Assembly: GCA_944393005.1 (NCBI GenBank)
Contig: CALXYO010000012.1
Span: forward strand, 1-63,488
Direction of reading: 5' to 3'
Length of the DNA: 63,488 nt
DNA from: an uncultured Spirochaetales bacterium
GTDB lineage: Bacteria; Spirochaetota; Spirochaetia; Sphaerochaetales; Sphaerochaetaceae
The notes beneath the pieces were generated by a model, which was not told the DNA's origin, did not search any database, and saw nothing but the letters and a program-made list of their open reading frames with translations. Shown piece after piece: positions 25,694-33,548 of this stretch. The position numbers were made by a program, and so were the translations under genes. How positions within the stretch are numbered: position 1 is the stretch's first letter; each line of letters opens with the position of its first letter.

Positions 25694-25779
25694 ATCCATT
25701 ATTGTAGATGATGACATGATTAATTGCAATAAAGCGCGGCATCTGCTATCTTTTTCTGAAAGAAAATCAGGAGATGATC

Positions 25780-27744
25780 ATGGGACTGAACATTACCGGA
25801 AAAATCCTTTCCTCCCATCTTGTGAAAGGTTCCATTGAGGCTGGCAAAGCCATTGAAATCAGGATAGATCAGACACTCACGCAGGATGCCACTGGCACCA
25901 TGGCATATCTTCAGTTCGAAGCTATCGGACTGGACAGGGTCAGGAACGAACTTGCCGTGAGCTATGTGGATCACAATACCGTGCAGGTAGGATTTGAGAA
26001 TGCCGACGATCACAGGTATCTGCAGTCAGTTGCACAGGCAAAGGGTGTTGTGTTTTCAAGAGCCGGAAACGGCATCTGCCATCAGGTTCATCTGGAGCGC
26101 TTCTCTGTTCCGGGAAAGACACTGCTGGGTTCTGACAGTCACACACCCACATGCGGCGGCATCGGAATGGCTGCAATAGGTGCTGGGGGGCTGGATGTCG
26201 CCCTTGCCATGGCGGGAGTGCCATTCTCCCTTGTCTGCCCGCGTGTCATAAACATAAAGCTTACAGGCCGGCTCAGGCCTTTCGTGACTGCCAAGGACAT
26301 CATCCTGAAAGTTCTTGGACACTTCGGTGTCAAAGGAAATGTGAATACTGTATTTGAATACTCTGGAGACGGTGTGGGAACGCTTTCCGTACCGGAAAGG
26401 GCCACAATCTGCAATATGGGCGCCGAATGCGGTGTCACCTTCTCGGTTTTCCCAAGTGATGAGATCACTCACGAGTTCCTCATAAAGCAGGGAAGGGAGG
26501 AATCGTATTCGCCTCTCTCTGCTGACAGCGATGCGCATTATGACGGCGAATACACAATTGATCTCAGCACGCTTGAGCCGCTTGCCGCCTGTCCTCATTC
26601 TCCGGGAAATGTGAAGAGCATAAGGGAGCTTGCGGGAATGAAAGTCGATCAGGTCCTGATCGGATCCTGCACGAATTCCTCCTATGCTGATATGGTCAAG
26701 GCTGCCTCGATTCTTGACGGCAGACGAGTGAATGAGAATGTCTCTCTCGGCATTGCTCCGGGAAGCCGTCAGGTGCTGATGATGATCAGCAGGGACGGCA
26801 GTCTTGAGAAAATGGTCAGGGCGGGAGCCAGAATCCTTGAAAGCGCATGCGGCTTCTGCATCGGCAATCATCAGAGTCCGGGCACGAATGCCGTTTCACT
26901 GAGGACGAACAACAGAAACTTTGAAGGGCGCAGCGGTACAGCCTCAGCACAGGTTTATCTGGTAAGCCCTGAAATCGCAGCCCTCAGTGCGATTACAGGA
27001 TACATAACAGATCCGTTTGCACAGGATTCTGTCAAAGCACCGCAGATGCCCGTGATCAATGAATTCATATGTGATGACGGCATGCTTGTCTTCCCTCCAT
27101 CAGACGGCAGCAGCATTGAGGTAAAAAGAGGTCCGAATATCGGAGAGCCTCCCAGGTGCCTGCCTCTTGAGGATACCCTTGACGGAGAGGTCTCGATCAA
27201 GGTCGGCGACAAGATCACGACAGATCATATCATGCCGGCAGGACAGCGTCTGAAATACCGCTCGAACATTCCTCTTTATTCGACATTCGTATTTGAGAAT
27301 GTCGATCCTTCATTCCATACCCGCTCCTCGGCTTTGAGAGATGAGGGAAAGGCTTCCTTCATAGTCGCAGGTGCAAGTTACGGACAGGGCTCCAGCCGTG
27401 AACATGCTGCAATCTGTCCCATGTATCTGGGAGTGAAGGCTGTTCTGGCGCTTTCCATAGAGAGAATCCATCAGGCCAATCTCTGCAATTTCGGAATTCT
27501 TCCCCTCATCTTTGAAAATGAGGAGGATTACCGCAGCCTGAACCAGGGTGACAGACTTGTAATCGATGATGCTCGCTCACAGATTGAGAAGGCCGCATCA
27601 TCAAAACAGGTCATGGTGAGGAATCTTACCCAGAACAGGGATTATGTCATGGAACTTGATGTGACACCATTGCAGACCGATATGCTCCTGAAAGGCGGAA
27701 GACTCAATCAGATCAGGGAGGCTCTTGATGAAAAGCGAATATAA
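25780..27744 (+). CDS. acn: Aconitate hydratase
   Basis: A 654-residue aconitase, isomerising citrate to isocitrate. The cluster-binding cysteines are in [12 protein letters not shown] (near 300) and [14 protein letters not shown] (near 362). [11 protein letters not shown] near 115 and the C-terminal swivel domain with DHIMPAG and [12 protein letters not shown] are intact. The length fits the shorter mitochondrial-like bacterial aconitases rather than the 890-residue AcnA. ATG 25780 is chosen because AGGAG (25769-25773) directly abuts the earlier ATG 25774. It overlaps icd by 17 bp. With citrate synthase on the opposite strand it forms the oxidative branch to 2-oxoglutarate, probably for glutamate synthesis in a fermentative organism. 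Confidence 0.95.
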   Translation: MGLNITGKILSSHLVKGSIEAGKAIEIRIDQTLTQDATGTMAYLQFEAIGLDRVRNELAVSYVDHNTVQVGFENADDHRYLQSVAQAKGVVFSRAGNGICHQVHLERFSVPGKTLLGSDSHTPTCGGIGMAAIGAGGLDVALAMAGVPFSLVCPRVINIKLTGRLRPFVTAKDIILKVLGHFGVKGNVNTVFEYSGDGVGTLSVPERATICNMGAECGVTFSVFPSDEITHEFLIKQGREESYSPLSADSDAHYDGEYTIDLSTLEPLAACPHSPGNVKSIRELAGMKVDQVLIGSCTNSSYADMVKAASILDGRRVNENVSLGIAPGSRQVLMMISRDGSLEKMVRAGARILESACGFCIGNHQSPGTNAVSLRTNNRNFEGRSGTASAQVYLVSPEIAALSAITGYITDPFAQDSVKAPQMPVINEFICDDGMLVFPPSDGSSIEVKRGPNIGEPPRCLPLEDTLDGEVSIKVGDKITTDHIMPAGQRLKYRSNIPLYSTFVFENVDPSFHTRSSALRDEGKASFIVAGASYGQGSSREHAAICPMYLGVKAVLALSIERIHQANLCNFGILPLIFENEEDYRSLNQGDRLVIDDARSQIEKAASSKQVMVRNLTQNRDYVMELDVTPLQTDMLLKGGRLNQIREALDEKRI

Positions 27745-28909
27745 GATTCTCTATATAGAGGGAGACGGGGTAGGATGCGAGATCACCCCCGTCATGATCA
27801 GCACTCTCAAAGCTGCCGTGAGGAAGGCATATGATAATCCTCCAGCGCTTGTGTTCGAGGAAGTGCTTGCGGGAGAGAAGGCCGAGAAGCTTACCGGTGA
27901 AAGCCTTCCGTCCGTCACGCTTGAGAAGATAAAGGAAAGCGGAATAGCCATCAAAGGCCCTCTGATGACTCCTGTGGGAAAAGGAAAGAGAAGTCTCAAT
28001 GTCGCACTTCGTCAGGAACTGGATCTGTATGTATGTCAGCGTCCTGTGCGTTATTTCAACGGTGTGCCTTCCCCTGTGAAGCATCCTGAGAATGTCGATA
28101 TGGTGGTCTTCCGCGAGAACACTGAAGATATTTACGCGGGAATCGAATGGCCGGCACAAAGCGATGAGACGGAAAAGGTTATCAGATTCCTTCATGATGA
28201 GATGGGTGTGAACAAAATCCGTTTTCCGAAGACCAGTGCAATAGGCATAAAGCCGGTGAGCAGGGAGGGAAGCAGGAGGCTTATCAAAGCTGCAGTCGAC
28301 TATGCAATTGAGGATGGAAGAAAGACTGTTACCCTCGTGCATAAAGGAAACATAATGAAATTCACCGAAGGCGGTTTCCGCTCCTGGGGCTATGAGCTGG
28401 TGAAGGATGAATACGGTGCCGTTGAGAAAGACGGGAAGGTGTATATCCCGCGTCCTGACGGTGACATCCTTGTCAATGACTGCATCTGCGATGCCTTCCT
28501 CCAGAATATCCTTCTCAAGCCGGAAGCCTACAGTGTGGTTGCCACACTCAACCTTAACGGTGACTATGTTTCAGACGCGCTTGCAGCTCAGGTCGGTGGA
28601 ATCGGCATTTCACCCGGTGCGAATATAAATTACGAAACGGGAAGGGCTGTTTTCGAGGCCACTCACGGTGTTGCCCCTGATATCGCCGGTAAGGATATCG
28701 TGAATCCGCTTTCCCTTGTGCTCTCAGGAGAGATGCTGCTGCGTTATATAGGACTCAGAGAAGCTGCGGATCTTGTGATAAGTGCAGTTGAGAAAACAAT
28801 TGCTGCAAAGACCGTCACACGGGACCTTTACAATCTTCTGGATGACAGAAGTGGTGCCAGGTGCCTCGGGACAAAGGCATTCGGTGAAGAACTTGTGAGG
28901 AACCTGTGA
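27728..28909 (+). CDS. icd: Isocitrate dehydrogenase (NADP-type)
   Basis: A 393-residue decarboxylating isocitrate dehydrogenase converting isocitrate to 2-oxoglutarate. [14 protein letters not shown] opens the protein, the substrate segment [24 protein letters not shown] is near 95, [14 protein letters not shown] near 125, and the catalytic aspartates lie in [18 protein letters not shown] near 245. LYATHGV-like [14 protein letters not shown] near 315 is the coenzyme region. The NADP preference is from overall similarity. It overlaps aconitase by 17 bp and the next small gene by 4 bp. Confidence 0.94.
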   Translation: MKSEYKILYIEGDGVGCEITPVMISTLKAAVRKAYDNPPALVFEEVLAGEKAEKLTGESLPSVTLEKIKESGIAIKGPLMTPVGKGKRSLNVALRQELDLYVCQRPVRYFNGVPSPVKHPENVDMVVFRENTEDIYAGIEWPAQSDETEKVIRFLHDEMGVNKIRFPKTSAIGIKPVSREGSRRLIKAAVDYAIEDGRKTVTLVHKGNIMKFTEGGFRSWGYELVKDEYGAVEKDGKVYIPRPDGDILVNDCICDAFLQNILLKPEAYSVVATLNLNGDYVSDALAAQVGGIGISPGANINYETGRAVFEATHGVAPDIAGKDIVNPLSLVLSGEMLLRYIGLREAADLVISAVEKTIAAKTVTRDLYNLLDDRSGARCLGTKAFGEELVRNL

Positions 28910-29193
28910 AAACTTTTGCATTCCTGATAAAAAGCCCTGAGTTCCATAGCCTGGAAGACATTGCTTACATTCATGACAGACAGGCTGCCATCATCGGCGT
29001 CAGGAACATTGATGATGCGGTTTGTGCTGCTGTGAAACTGAAAGATGAAGGCATCTCCTGCATTGAAGTGTGCGGTGCGTTCACAGAAGATGAAGTCAGG
29101 AAACTGATTGAAGCCACAGACGGGCAGATACCGGTAGGATACGTCACTCATCTGAAAGAACAGGATGAGCTTTTCAGAAAAACATTCGGATGA
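28906..29193 (+). CDS. DUF6506 family small protein
   Basis: A 95-residue soluble alpha/beta protein starting with GTG that overlaps the icd stop codon (GTGA). It matches the short DUF6506 pattern: an N-terminal strand ([10 protein letters not shown]), then [32 protein letters not shown] and a C-terminal [13 protein letters not shown]. The function is unknown. Tight coupling to acn-icd suggests a metabolic or regulatory link, but it could be a passenger. Confidence 0.7.
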   Translation: MKTFAFLIKSPEFHSLEDIAYIHDRQAAIIGVRNIDDAVCAAVKLKDEGISCIEVCGAFTEDEVRKLIEATDGQIPVGYVTHLKEQDELFRKTFG

Positions 29194-29217
29194 GCGGAAT
29201 GGATTCTGATACATGTG

Positions 29218-29262
29218 AAAAGCGGAAAGACCTGAAGTGATAAGCCTTTCCGCTTTTTCTTT
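29218..29262. terminator. Terminator between the convergent acn-icd and gltA operons
   Basis: AAAAGCGGAAAG (29218-29229) pairs with CTTTCCGCTTTT (29246-29257), followed by T-rich CTTTTC on the plus strand and preceded by A residues that give a T run on the minus strand, so it may work in both directions. Confidence 0.88.
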
Positions 29263-29266
29263 TCAT

Positions 29267-29629
29267 TTAAAGCAGTCCTCTTGCCTGAAGTCCTTTAAGG
29301 GCACAGCCCTCGACGTATGGAATATGTTTTTCGTCAAGAAGTGCCTTTATTTCATCTGAGCCGGCTCCCGGCTGGATGAGGACAGCCTCAATCTTTTTCC
29401 TGCATTCACTGATAAGTTTCAGCCCCTTGTGCGGATTGATGCAGAGATCAAGCACTTCAATCTTTTCTTCAGGAACCTCATCAAGACTTGCAAGTTCCTT
29501 TCCGACACAGTGCACCTTATAGCCTGCGCCAAGCAGTGCTCCCTTGATCTTGTATGCATACTTGTCTTCATTCAGGGTATCGCCTGCAAGGGTGAAGACT
29601 TTTCTGTCCATCAGGTTGTCAACAGTCAT
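29267..29629 (-). CDS. CoA-binding domain protein (YccU-like)
   Basis: A 120-residue Rossmann-fold protein of the CoA_binding_2 type (YccU/YneT group). KVFTLAGDTLNEDKYAYKIKGALLGAGYKVHCVGK forms the first part, EVLDLCINPHKGLKLI the middle, and VLIQPGAGSDEIKALLDEKHIPYVEGCALK the end. Such proteins bind CoA or a related nucleotide; their role is unknown. A strong GAGGAGG lies before the ATG. It begins 9 nt after the citrate synthase stop and ends the operon. Confidence 0.78.
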   Translation of the reverse strand: MTVDNLMDRKVFTLAGDTLNEDKYAYKIKGALLGAGYKVHCVGKELASLDEVPEEKIEVLDLCINPHKGLKLISECRKKIEAVLIQPGAGSDEIKALLDEKHIPYVEGCALKGLQARGLL

Positions 29630-29638
29630 GAAACCTCC

Positions 29639-30937
29639 TCATCGTTCGTTTATCGGGATGACCTTCTTGAGCTCCGGTCCGGAGTAGACCTGACGCGGAC
29701 GTCCGATCTTCTGGTACGGATCGTGTCTCCATTCAAGATAATGGGCTATCCAGCCCGGCAGACGGCCCATGGCGAACAGCACGGTGAACATTGACTGCGG
29801 AATACCCATCAGATGGAAGATTATTCCGGTGTAGAAGTCTATGTTCGGATAAAGGTTTCTCTCGATGAAATAATCATCATTCAGGGCGACTTCCTCAAGC
29901 TTGAGTGCAACTTCAAGCAGTTTGTCCTGACGGTGGCTGGCAGCAACAACTTCCTGACACATCTTCTTTGCGATCTTTGCCCTTGGATCAAATGTCTTGT
30001 AAACCCTGTGTCCGAAGCCTGAGAGACGGAAGGATGAGTTCTTGTCCTTCGCCTTTTCCACAACAGACTCGACACTTTCCCCATCGCTTATGATCTTGTT
30101 CAGCATTGCCATGACAGCCTGATTCGCTCCGCCGTGCTTAGGTCCCCAGAGTGCGCAGCATCCGGCAGCGACAGATGCATAGAGGTTAGCCTCCGATGAG
30201 CCTACGAGCCTTACAGCGGAAGTTGAGCAGTTCTGTTCATGATCCGCATGCAGGATGAGAAGCTGGTTGAGAGCCTTCACATGTACAGGATCCGGGTGAT
30301 AGTCAATGACAGGCGAGCTGAAAAGCATGTTCAGGAAATTCTCGCAGTATGAATAGTCGTAGCGGGGTTCAACGAAATCGTAGCCCTTGTCCTGACGGTA
30401 GGTGAATGCCGCAATGGTTCTCATTTTCGATAGCAGTCTCGTCACCGTTATGTCTATGTTGTCTTCAGGATCCCTTTCCTCCATTTCAGGGTAGAAGGCG
30501 GACAGTGATGCGACCATGCTGGCAAGGATAGCCATGGGGTGTGCCCCGTGGGGGTAGGAGCGGAAGAAATTCCTCATGTCCACATGCAGAAGAGAATGCT
30601 TGTTGAGGAGCTGTGTGTATTCCTGTCTTTCCTTTGTGTTTGGCAGCATTCCTTTGATCAGAAGATATGCAACTTCGATGAAGTCACAGTTCTGGACAAG
30701 ATCTTCGATGTCATACCCGCGGTAGCGGAGAATTCCTTTTTCTCCGTTTATATAGCAGATGGATGACATGCAGCTTCCCGTATTCATGAAACCCGGATCA
30801 TAGGTGATGTAACCTGTATCCTTTCTGAGGGAGGCAATGTCGATGCTGTGGTTTCCCATGTTGTCTGTAATGACATCAAGTTCCACGTCACGTCCCTCAG
30901 GCAGGATGAGATGTGCTTTTTTCTCTTCCTTAAGCAT
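29639..30937 (-). CDS. gltA: Citrate synthase
   Basis: A 432-residue citrate synthase joining acetyl-CoA and oxaloacetate. GILRYRGYDIEDL near residue 68, the His in LLILHADHEQNCSTSAVRLVGSS near 230, the second active-site His in SGFGHRVYKTFDPRA near 308, and the Asp in FYTGIIFHLMG and EWRHDPYQKIGRP near 410 complete the type II pattern. The ATG follows CAGGAGGAAGAG. It overlaps the upstream dehydrogenase by 8 bp. With aconitase and isocitrate dehydrogenase next door, the pathway to 2-oxoglutarate is complete; no other TCA genes are seen. Confidence 0.96.
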   Translation of the reverse strand: MLKEEKKAHLILPEGRDVELDVITDNMGNHSIDIASLRKDTGYITYDPGFMNTGSCMSSICYINGEKGILRYRGYDIEDLVQNCDFIEVAYLLIKGMLPNTKERQEYTQLLNKHSLLHVDMRNFFRSYPHGAHPMAILASMVASLSAFYPEMEERDPEDNIDITVTRLLSKMRTIAAFTYRQDKGYDFVEPRYDYSYCENFLNMLFSSPVIDYHPDPVHVKALNQLLILHADHEQNCSTSAVRLVGSSEANLYASVAAGCCALWGPKHGGANQAVMAMLNKIISDGESVESVVEKAKDKNSSFRLSGFGHRVYKTFDPRAKIAKKMCQEVVAASHRQDKLLEVALKLEEVALNDDYFIERNLYPNIDFYTGIIFHLMGIPQSMFTVLFAMGRLPGWIAHYLEWRHDPYQKIGRPRQVYSGPELKKVIPINER

Positions 30938-31838
30938 TCTCTTCCTCCTGTTTCAATATGTTCCGTCCGGTCACGGCCTCAAGCGCCTTGACCAGTGCCT
31001 GTGTGCCATTTCTTCCCATACCCTGGGCCTGAAGTGCGATGTACAGCTGCTTTACAAGGGCAAGACCGGGAAGACAAAGCCCCATTTTCTCGCTTTCCTC
31101 AAGCGCAAGACCCATGTCCTTGACGAAATGGTCTATCATGAAGCCCGGCTCATAGTCTCCTCTTATGACACGCGGAGCGAGATTGTCGAGAGTCCAGCAT
31201 CCTGCGGCTCCGCCGCTGATGGTCCTGACCATATCTTTGAGGCAGAGGCCTGCCTGTGCTCCGTAGACAAGCGCCTCGCTGACACCTATCATGGTTCCGG
31301 CGATTACGATCTGGTTGCACATCTTTGTCTGCTGTCCGCTTGATACAGGACCGCAGTGGTTGATGCTTTTGCCCATAATTGAAAGAAGAGGCCTGATGCG
31401 CTCGAAAGTCTCATCGCTGCATCCTGTCATGAAGGTGAGGGTCGCCTCCCTCGCGCCTCTGTCTCCTCCCGAGACAGGAGCATCGGCAAATGATGCGCTT
31501 TTTTCCATGCATGCTTTCTCGATTTCAAGCATGAGGGAAGGACGTGTTGTCGTCATGTCAACGGCACACTTTCCCTCACTCAGGGCACTTACGATACCAT
31601 TCTCCCCGAGATAGACTTCCTCAACATCTTTCGGAAAGCCCACTATCGTGAAGATAATGTCGCTTTGCCGCGCCGTCTCGGCAGGACTGTCACACCAGAT
31701 GGCTCCTTTTGCAATAAGTCCGTCAGCCTTGCTTTTTGTGCGGTTGTATACGTACAGGGGGTAACCTGCATCAAGAATATGAGAGGCCATGCTGTGACCC
31801 ATCACACCGAGTCCGATGAATCCTATTTTCTCTTTCAT
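30930..31838 (-). CDS. Beta-hydroxyacid dehydrogenase (3-hydroxyisobutyrate/tartronate semialdehyde type)
   Basis: A 302-residue NAD(P)-dependent dehydrogenase of the beta-hydroxyacid family. The N-terminal Rossmann motif is GFIGLGVMGHSMASHIL; the substrate motif DAPVSGGDRGARE lies near 120; the catalytic Lys is in GQQTKMCNQIV near 170; and YEPGFMIDHFVKDMGLALEE near 235 is typical. Substrates could be 3-hydroxyisobutyrate, tartronate semialdehyde or succinic semialdehyde; the text does not decide. TAGACA and TATTGT 17 bp apart precede the ATG, the -10 ending 7 nt before it, so the gltA operon probably starts with a leaderless mRNA. Confidence 0.9.
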   Translation of the reverse strand: MKEKIGFIGLGVMGHSMASHILDAGYPLYVYNRTKSKADGLIAKGAIWCDSPAETARQSDIIFTIVGFPKDVEEVYLGENGIVSALSEGKCAVDMTTTRPSLMLEIEKACMEKSASFADAPVSGGDRGAREATLTFMTGCSDETFERIRPLLSIMGKSINHCGPVSSGQQTKMCNQIVIAGTMIGVSEALVYGAQAGLCLKDMVRTISGGAAGCWTLDNLAPRVIRGDYEPGFMIDHFVKDMGLALEESEKMGLCLPGLALVKQLYIALQAQGMGRNGTQALVKALEAVTGRNILKQEEENA

Positions 31839-31923
31839 GATTCACACAATACACCAAATATCATGGTTTGTCTAAAGAAAGAAGGAGTTAACAAAGCCTC
31901 TGATTAAGAGTATGGTTTCTGGT

Positions 31924-32616
31924 ATGACAAAGAATGATGCTGTAAAAATGCTTGAAGAATATGATGCGCTCTCCTGTGTCGATATGATCGACATGCTCAG
32001 AAAGGAAGACAGCCGGCTCCTGTATGCGGGAGAGGAGGGTGTGTCGGTTGAATACAGAGGACTTGTGACGCTTACATCGTTCATTGATGATTTCACGAAA
32101 ATCCTGGACAGAACAGGATATGAGCCGGATCTCATCTGTGTCCATGATGAGGATATGAGAAACCACCTCGTGGAAAAATACGGATATCAGAACGAGGAAG
32201 GCTGCTACAGCTATTCCTATTACGGAGATCCATTTCCTCTTGACGGATATGATTTCAGGACGCTTGATGTCTCCTTCAAGGACAGGATACGGGAGGTGTA
32301 CACGCTTGCAAGCGAGGAAAGTCTCCTTGATGATTTTTCCCGCGGTGAGGTGTTCGGTCTTTTCATTGACGGAAACATGGTGGGGTTCATCGGCTTCCAC
32401 AGCGAGGGAAGCATGGGAATGCTGCATGTCTTTGCGGAAGGCCGGAAGAAGGGATACGGCAGCCTGCTTGAGAAATATGATATCAACAAGGCGCTTGAGC
32501 TGGGCAGAATACCTTACTGCCATGTATTTGAAAGCAATACTGCAAGTCAGGCGCTTCAGTCGAAACTTGCTCTGAAGAGAGGTAAGAGGAAATGCTGGTG
32601 GCTGTGGAAGGACTAG
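31924..32616 (+). CDS. GNAT-family N-acetyltransferase
   Basis: A 230-residue protein with a C-terminal GNAT acyltransferase domain: GEVFGLFIDGNMVGFIGFH (strands 2-4), then LHVFAEGRKKGYGSLLEKYDINKAL with the acetyl-CoA pyrophosphate loop RKKGYGS, and PYCHVFESNTASQALQSKLAL. The N-terminal 120 residues are less familiar and may be a second, degenerate GNAT-like half. I choose ATG 31924 over ATG 31912 because TTAACA (31888-31893) and TATGGT (31911-31916) are 17 bp apart and end 7 nt before it. The substrate is unknown. The gene is divergent from the gltA operon. Confidence 0.8.
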   Translation: MTKNDAVKMLEEYDALSCVDMIDMLRKEDSRLLYAGEEGVSVEYRGLVTLTSFIDDFTKILDRTGYEPDLICVHDEDMRNHLVEKYGYQNEEGCYSYSYYGDPFPLDGYDFRTLDVSFKDRIREVYTLASEESLLDDFSRGEVFGLFIDGNMVGFIGFHSEGSMGMLHVFAEGRKKGYGSLLEKYDINKALELGRIPYCHVFESNTASQALQSKLALKRGKRKCWWLWKD

Positions 32617-32662
32617 TCTCTCAGTTCTTTCTCAATTATATTTGTCATAAAGGTACATACAG

Positions 32663-32947
32663 ATGAGAGATGAGGAAATAACCGATCTTGCGGAGTTTTT
32701 CAAGGTTTTCGGAGATCCCACAAGACTTAAGATACTTTTCATCCTTGAGGAAGGAGAATCCAGTGTCAGTGAGATAGCATCCCTCACGGGCATGAGCCAG
32801 TCCGCAATTTCACAGCAGCTGAAGATACTCAAGACATCGCGTCTCGTGCGTCCGCGCAAGGAAGGCAAGTCCATTTTCTACCGCCTGTGCGATGAGCACA
32901 TAAGCCGGATACTCAGCATGGGCAAGGAGCATTACGAAGAACTTTAG
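32663..32947 (+). CDS. ArsR/SmtB-family metal-responsive repressor
   Basis: A 94-residue winged-helix repressor. VSEIASLTGMSQSAISQQLKILKTSRLV is the recognition helix-turn-helix and KEGKSIFYRL the wing. The C-terminal helix contains D77-x-H79-x10-H90-x2-E93, the alpha5 metal site described for SmtB-type zinc sensors, while the alpha3 cysteine box is absent. It should therefore respond to Zn(II) or a similar ion. AAAGG lies 8 nt before the ATG. No metal transporter is adjacent; the GNAT gene precedes it by 46 bp and maf overlaps its 3' end by 35 bp on the other strand. Confidence 0.85.
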   Translation: MRDEEITDLAEFFKVFGDPTRLKILFILEEGESSVSEIASLTGMSQSAISQQLKILKTSRLVRPRKEGKSIFYRLCDEHISRILSMGKEHYEEL

Positions 32948-33548
32948 TGATGTCTTCAAGAGGGAGGCCGATGACATTTGACCAGCTTCCCTCTATTCTC
33001 TCTATCAGGGTATAGCCGGTTTTCTGTATTCTGTAGCCTCCCGCGGCACCTGCCCATTCTCCGCTGTCAAGATATGATTCAATCTGTGCTTCAGAAAGCT
33101 GAGAGAAGAACACACGGCTTGTACTGCAGCCGGAGAGTATGCCTCTGGACGGAGTGAAAAGTGCCCAGCCTGTGACGACTTCCTGCATCTGGCCGGAAAA
33201 TTCTCTCAGCATGCGTCTTGCATCATTCCTGTCCTCTGGCTTGCCGAGAATCTCATCACGGAACGAGACCATGGTGTCAAGTGCGAGCGAAAGCGTGAGC
33301 GGATCGAAATCGCGGCTGTTCATGAAGCTGACAAGCTTTATGAGTGCGATGTGCGAAACGATTGATGAAGGCTGCGTGTGCCCGTCCTTTGTCTCTTCTG
33401 CATTCTGCGGCCATGCAGATACCTTTATCCCGCAGTCCTTCTCAAGCAGCTCAAGGCGGTTGGGGGAGGAGGATGCAAGATTGAGCGGACTGAGACAGGA
33501 GCGCGCCTCTTTTACAAGTTTTTCATCAAGTACAGGCTTTTCCTTCAC
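32913..33548 (-). CDS. maf: Maf-family nucleotide pyrophosphatase
   Basis: A 211-residue Maf/HAM1-like house-cleaning NTP pyrophosphatase. NLASSSPNRLELLEK matches the N-terminal ASxSPRR motif near residue 23; SLALDTMVSFRDEILGKPEDRNDARRML near 88 carries the LAxDTxV and GKP motifs; and YRIQKTGYTLIERIEGSWSNVIGLPL near 175 is the C-terminal family block. Some positions deviate, for example NRLELL for RR.LL. It overlaps the ABC-F gene by 4 bp in an operon and runs into the ArsR gene on the other strand by 35 bp. Confidence 0.88.
   Translation of the reverse strand: MKEKPVLDEKLVKEARSCLSPLNLASSSPNRLELLEKDCGIKVSAWPQNAEETKDGHTQPSSIVSHIALIKLVSFMNSRDFDPLTLSLALDTMVSFRDEILGKPEDRNDARRMLREFSGQMQEVVTGWALFTPSRGILSGCSTSRVFFSQLSEAQIESYLDSGEWAGAAGGYRIQKTGYTLIERIEGSWSNVIGLPLEDITKVLRNAPCPC

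Noticed and set aside
23242..26871. Long antisense ORFs opposite DUF362, hemolysin III, PAP2 and aconitase
   Set aside because: They are shadow frames of well-supported genes, with arginine/histidine/serine-rich composition and no ribosome sites.
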